From NCBI GenBank assembly GCA_023249395.1, contig JAHFCS010000189.1, positions 1 through 5,172 on the forward strand: a DNA stretch of 5,172 nucleotides, written 5' to 3'. Made by a program: the position numbers and the translations under genes. Positions 1 to 5,172 of this stretch are shown here, piece after piece. The number at the start of each line of letters is the position of its first letter. Position 1 is the stretch's first letter. This DNA is from Gemmatimonadota bacterium. Lineage in GTDB: Bacteria > Gemmatimonadota > Gemmatimonadetes > Gemmatimonadales > Gemmatimonadaceae. Under the pieces are notes generated by a model. The model did not search any database, had not been told where the DNA came from, and saw nothing but the letters and a program-made list of their open reading frames with translations.

Positions 1-1108
1 CAAGGACACATTGATTGTTGTCGAGGTCGCGCGGGCCGAACTCGAGCCTGAGAGGAATCCCTCTCAGCTCCCATTCGTAGTACTTCGCGCCTGGCTTCAT
101 TCCATCGCGGTCATCGAGGAGGACTCGGAGTTTCCCCGTCTTCCGCCGTTCCCACGCGGAGAGTGTGGCCTTGATCTTTCGCGCGGCCTCGAGAACGCGG
201 ACCTTGTCTTCATCCGTTCGCCAGATAGGAACGATCACGAGCTCGATCGGTGCCAGGAAAGGAGGAGTCCGCAATCCGAAATCGTCGCCGTGAGTCATCA
301 CCAGACCGCCGACGAGGCGTGTCGAAACTCCCCAGCTGGTGTTCCATGCGTAATCCATCGCTCCTGATTCCGTCTGGAACTTGAGATCGAAGGCCTTCGA
401 GAAATTCTGTCCGAGGTTGTGCGACGTTCCCGCCTGCAGGGCCTTGTTGTCCTGCATCATCGCCTCGCAGGCATAAGTGCGGAGTGCCCCGGCAAATTTT
501 TCAGACTCGGTCTTGATGCCTGTGACGACAGGCATCGCCATCCAGCCTTCCATGAAGTCGCGGTAGATGCCGAGCATCCTGCGAGTCTCCTCCTCCGCCT
601 CGGCTTCGCTGACGTGCGCCGTGTGCCCTTCCTGCCACAGAAACTCCAGCGTGCGCAGAAAGAGTCTGGTGCGCATCTCCCACCGGACTACGTTCGCCCA
701 CTGATTGATGAGCAGCGGGAGGTCACGATAGCTCTGAACCCATTTCGCGAACATCGCGTAGATGATCGTCTCCGAAGTGGGTCTGATCACCAGCGGCTCT
801 TCGAGTTTCTTCCCTCCACCGTGGGTGACAACCGCGGTCTCGGGAGCGAACCCTTCGACGTGCTGCGCTTCCTTGTGCAGGAAGGACTCGGGAATGAGCA
901 GCGGGAAGTAAGCGTTCTCGTGTCCGGTATCCTTGAACATCGAATCGAGCTGGTGTTGCATGCGCTCCCAGATGCCATAGCCCCGCGGCCTGATCACCAT
1001 GCAGCCGCGCACCGGCGAATAATCCGCCAGCTCGGCACGAAGAACCGTTTCGTTATACCAGGCGCTGAAGTCCGCAGCGCGTGTCGTCAACTTCTTGTCG
1101 TCAGCCAT
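1..1108 (-). CDS. proS: Prolyl-tRNA synthetase, type 3 (archaeal/eukaryotic-like), 3' end cut off by window edge
   Basis: This is a cytoplasmic class II aminoacyl-tRNA synthetase that attaches proline to tRNA-Pro. I translated it by hand from the ATG at 1108-1106; 369 full codons are visible without a stop before the window edge. Motif 1 lies around residues 40-75. The TSE segment (RPTSET, 109-114) is followed by NQWANVVRWE (135-144). Motif 2 is FLRT-x-EFLWQEGHTAH (150-165), with R152 the expected ATP-binding arginine. Motif 3 is near WGVSTRLVGGLVMTHGDD (259-276), with R264. The anticodon-binding domain begins near residue 286. The usual length is about 480 residues, so roughly 110 are missing, including the C-terminal domain typical of this type. 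There is no large editing insertion between motifs 2 and 3, which separates it from the common bacterial type 1 enzyme. The start is 6 nt after the hisS stop, with only a weak AGG upstream, so translation coupled to hisS is likely. Confidence 0.96.
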   Translation of the reverse strand, partial: MADDKKLTTRAADFSAWYNETVLRAELADYSPVRGCMVIRPRGYGIWERMQHQLDSMFKDTGHENAYFPLLIPESFLHKEAQHVEGFAPETAVVTHGGGKKLEEPLVIRPTSETIIYAMFAKWVQSYRDLPLLINQWANVVRWEMRTRLFLRTLEFLWQEGHTAHVSEAEAEEETRRMLGIYRDFMEGWMAMPVVTGIKTESEKFAGALRTYACEAMMQDNKALQAGTSHNLGQNFSKAFDLKFQTESGAMDYAWNTSWGVSTRLVGGLVMTHGDDFGLRTPPFLAPIELVIVPIWRTDEDKVRVLEAARKIKATLSAWERRKTGKLRVLLDDRDGMKPGAKYYEWELRGIPLRLEFGPRDLDNNQCVL

Positions 1109-1114
1109 TACCTG

Positions 1115-2398
1115 TCAGCTCAGCGTGCGCAGGAATTCGTCGAGCAGCAGCGACTGCTCGGTGCCCGATTCGAGATCCTTTACCGTAACCTCTCGCAGCA
1201 TGTAACGATCGCTCTTGAGAAGAACAGCGCTGCGCGCCCCGGCGGTCGCTGCCGCCTTGAGCTGTCTGCCGAGCTGTTGCGGCCGCAGCGCGTATTCGAC
1301 GCTGCGGTTGCGGCGGCGCAGCTCGCTTGCAACCATCATCACGTCGACGAGCAATGACTCGTCATCAGCCGCGACCCAGTAGTCGGTTGTCGCGGTCGCG
1401 GCCGGGATCAGCTTCCTCGACCGCAACAGATCGCCGAGCACCACGTCACCCATGCCGAACCCGAGCGCCGGCAGATCAGCTCCTCCGAGATTGGCGAGAA
1501 GGGTATCGTAGCGACCACCGCCGCAGATTGCGCGAAGCTCCCCCGCCGTGTCTAAGAGCTCGAACACGATTCCCGTATAGTATGCCAGCCCCCGCACTAT
1601 AGAAAGATCGAGCCTCACCCACTCGGCAAATCCCAGAGCTGCGACATAGACGAGGTACTGGCGCATTCTTTCGATGTGCTCGGCGGCGCTCTCCACGCCG
1701 GAAAAGTGCTTGACGAGCGAGGCAACATCGTGGCAGTCGAGTATTGCTTCGACGCGATCGGCGACACTGGCGCTTCCGACGGCCGCCTCGAGCTTTTGTC
1801 TCGCGATCGCCACCGGCTCGCGTCCCCGCTTGTCGATTACCGCGAAGATCGTGGGCATCGCGGAAGTGACGACGCCGGCGTCGAGCAGCAGCGCCTCCAG
1901 CAAACGCCTGTCGGATACGCGCGCGACGACATCTGCCGGCGTGAGTCCGAAAGTTTGAATGACGTCCAGCGCTACAGCGATCAGCTCAGCGTCGGCTGCA
2001 ACGCTCGATTCTCCGACGATGTCGGCGTTGAGCTGGAAGTGCTCGCGCAGCCTGCCCCGTTGCTGCTTCTCGTAGCGGAAGAGCTGCGGAATCGAGAACC
2101 ATCTCACCGGCTTGCGCAGCGCGTTGGCCTTCGCGGCCACCATGCGCGCCAGCGTCGGGGTCATCTCCGGCCGCAATGCGACTTCACGTCCGCCCTTGTC
2201 GGTAAATGAGTAGAGTTGGCCGACGAGCTCGCCACCGCTCTTTCTGCGGTAGAGGTCGAGGTGTTCGAGAGGAGGCCCGTCGTATTCTACGAACGCGTAC
2301 CGTCGAAGCACGTCGCGCCAGACGCTCAGAACGTACGCGCGTTCGGCGAACTTGTCGGGGTAGAAGTCGCGAAATCCGGGTAGTGCTGCCTGCGGCAT
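1115..2398 (-). CDS. hisS: Histidyl-tRNA synthetase, plant-organelle-like subgroup
   Basis: This 427-residue class II synthetase charges tRNA-His in the cytoplasm. The start MPQAALPGFRDFYP matches the usual HisRS N-terminus, which supports the ATG at 2398. LRPEMTPTLAR (75-85) carries the ATP/histidine-site glutamate E78. Motif 2 is LFRYE (106-110) followed by RGRLREHFQLN (114-124). The histidine motif reads IVRGLAYYTG (267-276): R269 is kept, but Ala272 replaces the usual Asp. GGGRYD follows at 293-298. Motif 3 reads LPALGFGMGDVVL (309-321) and lacks the usual arginine. From memory, plant chloroplast/mitochondrial HisRS shares both departures (GLAYYTG and GFGFGDAV), so they mark a subgroup rather than decay. 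A C-terminal anticodon-binding domain (about 340-427) is present. This argues against HisZ, the ATP-phosphoribosyltransferase regulatory subunit, which lacks it. No his biosynthesis gene is nearby. No strong ribosome-binding site is visible. The stop is TGA. Confidence 0.95.
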   Translation of the reverse strand: MPQAALPGFRDFYPDKFAERAYVLSVWRDVLRRYAFVEYDGPPLEHLDLYRRKSGGELVGQLYSFTDKGGREVALRPEMTPTLARMVAAKANALRKPVRWFSIPQLFRYEKQQRGRLREHFQLNADIVGESSVAADAELIAVALDVIQTFGLTPADVVARVSDRRLLEALLLDAGVVTSAMPTIFAVIDKRGREPVAIARQKLEAAVGSASVADRVEAILDCHDVASLVKHFSGVESAAEHIERMRQYLVYVAALGFAEWVRLDLSIVRGLAYYTGIVFELLDTAGELRAICGGGRYDTLLANLGGADLPALGFGMGDVVLGDLLRSRKLIPAATATTDYWVAADDESLLVDVMMVASELRRRNRSVEYALRPQQLGRQLKAAATAGARSAVLLKSDRYMLREVTVKDLESGTEQSLLLDEFLRTLS

Positions 2399-2421
2399 TC
2401 GGGAAAGCTATGGGTTCTGGA

Positions 2422-2476
2422 CAGAGCGGCAAGCAGAGCGGGAAAACCTACTGCGCTGCGGACTGCGAACAACTGC
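2422..2476. repeat. Short direct-repeat cluster in the folC-hisS gap
   Basis: The 89-nt gap between folC and hisS holds two exact 8-bp copies of CAGAGCGG (2422-2429 and 2434-2441), 12 bp apart start to start. Next to them are three copies of ACTGC (2450-2454, 2462-2466, 2472-2476), at offsets of 12 and 10 bp. The spacing is near one helical turn, as for side-by-side protein binding, and the site would lie upstream of hisS. The repeats are short and may be chance. I see no convincing promoter, T-box or terminator in this gap. Confidence 0.25.
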
Positions 2477-2487
2477 CTTTTATTACA

Positions 2488-3765
2488 TCAAGCGAGTACC
2501 GCGAGCGAGAGAGCATCACCAACTGTATGGAACGAGCCGGTGATGACGACGGTCGCCCCTTCGCTCGCCGCTTGCGCTATCGCCTGTGGCAGCTCAGCGA
2601 CGAGCTTGATGTTCCATCCGCTGCTCGTTCCGTACTCAAGCGCCTCCGCCGTATCCCACGCGCGCGCGGGCGGAGCGCTGTGCGGAGCGGTGAGAATCGT
2701 ACAATCCACCGAAGGACAAAGAATGCTCATCATCTTACGCCAGTCCTTGTCGCGAAGCACTCCCAGCACAGCGATGATCGGTCTCTGAAACCCCACCGCG
2801 TCGAGAGTCGTGACCAGCGTTCTGATTCCGTCGGGGTTGTGGGCGACGTCGAGCACGAACTTCCCGACGCGCTGGAATCTGCCAGGGAGCGACACCGCGG
2901 GGAGTGAGTGCCGAGCCTCAGCCAGCGTGATGGAATACGGCTCGCCAGCGGCGTCGAGCATTGCGAGCGCAACGCAGGTATTTTCCGCCTGCGGGATTCC
3001 AGTGAGTCCGGTGGTGAGCGTCATCGACTCTCCGCGACAGGCGACTTCGAAAGTCGTGCCCGCTGAATGAGCGCGAATGGCAGTCGGCCGGTACAGATAG
3101 TTCACCGCGATAATTGGACGCGCGCCGATCGCTGTGGCAGCGGCGACAAGCGCCTGGCGTGCATCGTCGGAGACCGGGCCGAAGACAGCCGGGACATCCC
3201 GCTTGAAAATGCCTCCCTTCTCGCGCGCGATCTCGGCGATCGACGCTCCGAGATACTCCGTGTGATCGATGCCGATCGACGTCACGCCCGCAACTACCGG
3301 TGTGACGACGTTTGTCGAATCCAGCCGTCCTCCGAGTCCGGTCTCGATTAGGGCAACTTCCGCTCCATGTATGGCGAAGTGATCGAACGCGAGCGCGGTA
3401 GTTATCTCGAAGAACGTCGCGCCCAGTCGCTCGCTCTCGGCCTCCCATCGTCTGAGAAATTCCAGAACCTCGTCCTCGCTGATCTGCTCGCCATTCACGA
3501 CGATGCGCTCGCGAAAATCCACCAGATGCGGCGACGTGTAGCTGCCGACTCGCATCCCCTTTGCCCGCAGCAGCGTGTCGATCGTAGCGACGACACTGCC
3601 CTTCCCATTCGTACCGGCAACGTGAATGCAGGGGACGCGCTCATGCGGATCGCCGAGCAGCGCGAGGAGCGCTCTGGTGCGCTCCAGTCCGAATTTGGCC
3701 GTGCTCCCAGTGCGCGCGAACAGGCGGTCGAGCGCGCTTCGGTAGCTCGTCAGGCCGCTGTCCAC
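2488..3765 (-). CDS. folC: Bifunctional dihydrofolate synthase / folylpolyglutamate synthase
   Basis: This Mur-ligase-family cytoplasmic enzyme adds glutamate to dihydropteroate and/or to reduced folates, using ATP. The 425-residue length is normal for the family. The P-loop is AGTNGKGS (50-57). It is followed by SPHLVDFRERI (78-88), GLGGRLDSTN (143-152) and IGIDHTEYLG (164-173). EKGGIFK (182-188) ends in K188, the lysine that is carbamylated in E. coli FolC. The C-terminal domain shows LPGRFQ (293-298), DVAHNPDG (306-313), VLGVLRDKD and, near the end, TGSFHTVGDA. The start codon is GTG, at 3765-3763, inside the last 16 nt of accD and in another frame. This start gives the expected N-terminus (SYRSALDRLF) and implies translational coupling to accD. 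The accD-folC order is also found in E. coli. Whether it has both activities cannot be decided from sequence alone. The stop is TGA. Confidence 0.97.
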   Translation of the reverse strand: MDSGLTSYRSALDRLFARTGSTAKFGLERTRALLALLGDPHERVPCIHVAGTNGKGSVVATIDTLLRAKGMRVGSYTSPHLVDFRERIVVNGEQISEDEVLEFLRRWEAESERLGATFFEITTALAFDHFAIHGAEVALIETGLGGRLDSTNVVTPVVAGVTSIGIDHTEYLGASIAEIAREKGGIFKRDVPAVFGPVSDDARQALVAAATAIGARPIIAVNYLYRPTAIRAHSAGTTFEVACRGESMTLTTGLTGIPQAENTCVALAMLDAAGEPYSITLAEARHSLPAVSLPGRFQRVGKFVLDVAHNPDGIRTLVTTLDAVGFQRPIIAVLGVLRDKDWRKMMSILCPSVDCTILTAPHSAPPARAWDTAEALEYGTSSGWNIKLVAELPQAIAQAASEGATVVITGSFHTVGDALSLAVLA

Positions 3766-4613
3766 CCCGTCGCGGCGGGCTTGCCACTCATGTGCCGAAG
3801 AAGCTGGCCGACAGTGTGCTTGAGATCCTTGCGATGCACTACAGCATCGACCATGCCGTGCTCGAGAAGGAATTCCGAAGTCTGGAATCCTTCGGGGAGA
3901 TCCTGCCCGATTGTCTGCTTGATCACGCGCGGACCAGCGAAGCCGATCACCGCGCCTGGCTCGGCGAGAATCGCGTCGCCCAGCATCGCGTAGCTCGCGC
4001 TCACGCCGCCGGTCGTCGGGTTCGTAAGAATCGACACGTACGGTATGCGCCGCTCGGCGAGCTGCGACAGGATCGCCGCTGCTTTCGCCATCTGCATCAG
4101 ACTCAGCACACCTTCCTGCATCCTCGCTCCGCCCGACGCCGATACGAGAATGAAGGAGAACTTACGCTCCACCGCCTTCTGCCCGAGGCGCGCGATTTTC
4201 TCTCCGACAACCGAGCCCATCGATCCGCCCATAAAGGCGAAGTCCATGACTCCCAGACAAACCGGGAGCTCCATCAGTTGGCCGGTAAAGGTAAGGATTG
4301 CGTCGCCTTCTCCCGATTTTGCGATGGCCTTGTCGAGTCGCTGTGGATACTCGGGGAAGCCGAGCGGGTCGGTCGAATGGATTTCAGTCTCCGTCTCCTC
4401 AGCGCTGCCTTCGTCGAGGAGGAGGCTCACGTACTCCAGGGCGCGAATGCGTCGGTGATGCTCACAGTTCGGGCACACGTTGAGGTTCCGCACGAACTTC
4501 TCGCGGATATCGGTGTGGCCGCATTTCTCGCATTTCTCCCAGGCGTCGGCCGGGATCTCGTGCTTCTCACGCCGCGGCTGACGGGGCTTCTTTTCCTTGC
4601 GAAACCAGGCCAT
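3750..4613 (-). CDS. accD: Acetyl-CoA carboxylase carboxyltransferase subunit beta
   Basis: AccD pairs with AccA to form the carboxyltransferase, which moves the carboxyl group from biotin-BCCP to acetyl-CoA and makes malonyl-CoA for fatty-acid synthesis in the cytoplasm. The 287-residue length is typical. A basic N-terminus (MAWFRKEKKPRQPRRE) precedes a four-cysteine zinc ribbon: C28-x2-C31-x15-C47-x2-C50. The carboxyltransferase core shows FMGGSMGSVVGEK (127-139), SASGGARMQEG (158-168), the TTGGV loop near 201-205 and GFAGPRVIKQTI near 225-236. The ATG at 4613 gives the classic AccD N-terminus, although no clear Shine-Dalgarno sequence precedes it. accA is not in the window. The gene follows rodA after 115 nt and overlaps folC by 16 nt. 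A 17-bp imperfect palindrome lies 9-25 nt upstream of the start. The stop is TGA. Confidence 0.97.
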   Translation of the reverse strand: MAWFRKEKKPRQPRREKHEIPADAWEKCEKCGHTDIREKFVRNLNVCPNCEHHRRIRALEYVSLLLDEGSAEETETEIHSTDPLGFPEYPQRLDKAIAKSGEGDAILTFTGQLMELPVCLGVMDFAFMGGSMGSVVGEKIARLGQKAVERKFSFILVSASGGARMQEGVLSLMQMAKAAAILSQLAERRIPYVSILTNPTTGGVSASYAMLGDAILAEPGAVIGFAGPRVIKQTIGQDLPEGFQTSEFLLEHGMVDAVVHRKDLKHTVGQLLRHMSGKPAATGWTAA

Positions 4614-4621
4614 TTATGGAA

Positions 4622-4638
4622 ATGTGACCCGGTGACAT
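4622..4638. promoter_or_regulatory. 17-bp imperfect palindrome upstream of accD, possible operator
   Basis: The plus strand reads ATGTGACC-C-GGTGACAT. The two 8-base arms are inverted repeats around a central C, with one mismatch (G opposite G at the fifth position). It ends 9 nt before the accD start codon, within the 115-nt gap after rodA. This size and symmetry suit a dimeric regulator binding site, and the position would let it block transcription or translation of accD-folC. No regulator can be named, and no clear -35/-10 pair is visible around it. A chance palindrome is possible. Confidence 0.3.
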
Positions 4639-4728
4639 AGGGCGGGCAAGGTAAACATGTGGCTAGCCGTCAGAACTGCACTTGGGAATGCCGTTCCTTC
4701 TTTACCGCGGTGAAAGCGCCTTTCGGTT

Positions 4729-5172
4729 CTAGCTCTTCTTGAACGCCGCCTTGCCCCGTCCTTCGCCAGAGATGCGCATCAGAATTCCGACGGCCAGCCA
4801 GCTCGCGAGCATGAATGAACCGCCGTAGCTGAAGAAGGGCAGCGGAATGCCCGTGATCGGCATGAGGTTCAGCGTCATGCCGACGTTCACGAGAACGTGA
4901 ACGAACCAGCTCGCCATGAGTCCGAACGCGACCAGCGAGCTGAAGGAATCATTGGCTCTGCCGGCAATCTGCGTAATGCGCAGAAAGAGTGCGAGAAACA
5001 GCGTCAGCGCGATCGTCACACCGATGAATCCCATCTACTCTCCGACGACAGCGAAGATGAAGTCGGTATGCTGCTCCGGCAGGAACGCCAGTCGTTTCTG
5101 CGTTCCGAGAGTGAAGCCTTTTCCGAAAAAGCCACCGGAGCCGATCGCAATCTTGGATTGAATGACGTGATA
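4729..5172 (-). pseudogene. rodA: RodA (SEDS peptidoglycan glycosyltransferase), C-terminal part, interrupted by an in-frame TAG
   Basis: RodA is the inner-membrane SEDS glycosyltransferase that polymerises lipid II with a class B PBP during elongation. The fragment enters at the window edge as YHVIQSKIAIGSGG, a RodA signature. It continues through FLPEQHTDFIFA, whose Asp (codon 5064-5062) aligns with the proposed catalytic SEDS aspartate (D262 in E. coli RodA). After VVGE comes TAG (5037-5035). The same frame then resumes at ATG with MGFIGVTIALTL and runs 101 codons to a TAG at 4731-4729. The downstream part has three likely membrane segments (about 2-18, 33-53 and 72-87). It also has the SEDS signature VNVGMT ... 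TGIPLPFFSYGGS (49-73). Family members read Gly-Glu-Glu-x-Gly here, so the stop replaces the second Glu, which is one base change from GAG. There is no indel, and both sides remain well conserved. It may be a true pseudogene, a sequence error, or a functional gene with suppression or reinitiation. RodA rather than FtsW/SpoVE is favoured by the QSKIAIGSGG wording. Confidence 0.9.
5035..5037 (-). other. In-frame amber codon (TAG) inside rodA
   Basis: The plus strand reads CTA here, so the minus strand reads TAG between GAG (Glu) and ATG (Met), in frame with conserved RodA sequence on both sides. E. coli RodA has Ala-Glu-Glu-Leu-Gly at this place and other SEDS proteins have Gly-Glu-Glu-x-Gly. 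The expected codon is therefore GAG or GAA. A single G-to-T change (C-to-A on the plus strand) explains it. The stop is followed directly by ATG with no spacer, so reinitiation is conceivable. Confidence 0.93.

Noticed and set aside
419..1357. Plus-strand open frame of 312 codons, opposite proS and the end of hisS
   Set aside because: It lies antisense to two clearly conserved synthetase genes, resembles no family I recognise, and is rich in Arg, His and Leu as expected from the reverse of a GC-rich coding strand.
1115..2398. hisS considered as HisZ, the regulatory subunit of ATP phosphoribosyltransferase
   Set aside because: It has the C-terminal anticodon-binding domain and the histidine and GGGRYD motifs, and no histidine biosynthesis gene lies nearby.
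2206..2907. Plus-strand open frame of 233 codons across the hisS start, the gap and the folC end
   Set aside because: The product is strongly Arg-rich, shows no family resemblance, and mostly overlaps hisS and folC.
3792..4640. Plus-strand open frame of 282 codons, opposite accD
   Set aside because: It is antisense to the whole accD coding region, with no recognisable domain. GC-rich codon bias keeps the opposite frame open.
4712..4724. Small inverted repeat GAAAG-CGC-CTTTC just after the rodA stop, considered as a terminator
   Set aside because: The stem is only five pairs, AT-rich and without a following T run on the minus strand, so it is not supported as an intrinsic terminator.
4614..4728. 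Search for a sigma-70 type promoter for accD in the rodA-accD gap
   Set aside because: Candidates such as TTGCCC and TATGTC match poorly or have the wrong spacing, so no promoter is claimed.
4729..5034. The 101-codon frame as an independent small membrane protein gene
   Set aside because: It is plainly the RodA C-terminus, and the upstream codons in the same frame continue the RodA sequence, so it is treated as part of an interrupted rodA.

Overview
The window is a compact, GC-rich stretch of bacterial core-genome DNA (roughly 60% GC by eye). All five genes lie on the minus strand, so transcription runs from high to low coordinates: rodA (5' end outside the window), accD, folC, hisS and proS (3' end outside the window). 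I see no mobile element, CRISPR array, RNA gene or accessory cargo. The plus strand holds only antisense shadows.

The taxonomic inference is a free-living Gram-negative-type bacterium, and Gemmatimonadota or a near relative fits best. ProRS is the type 3 (archaeal/eukaryotic-like) form without an editing insertion. HisRS belongs to the subgroup that includes plant organellar enzymes. This is a judgement from remembered families, not a search result.

Layout in order of transcription. (1) 5172-4729: the C-terminal part of RodA, the SEDS peptidoglycan glycosyltransferase of cell elongation. It is interrupted by an in-frame TAG that replaces the second Glu of the conserved Gly-Glu-Glu motif. (2) 4728-4614: a short intergenic region with a 17-bp imperfect palindrome just upstream of accD. 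(3) 4613-3750: accD, the carboxyltransferase beta subunit of acetyl-CoA carboxylase. (4) 3765-2488: folC, which starts at GTG inside the end of accD (16-nt overlap). (5) 2487-2399: an 89-nt gap with short direct repeats. (6) 2398-1115: hisS. (7) 1108-1: proS, 6 nt after hisS.

The genes serve core growth functions: wall elongation, fatty-acid initiation, folate polyglutamylation and two tRNA charging enzymes. accD-folC and hisS-proS look like two translationally or transcriptionally coupled pairs. The accD-folC adjacency is also known from E. coli.

The main anomaly is the amber codon in rodA. It could be a sequencing or assembly error, a real nonsense mutation, or a codon that is suppressed or followed by reinitiation. 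I found no convincing new multi-gene system; the rest of the window is ordinary housekeeping sequence.
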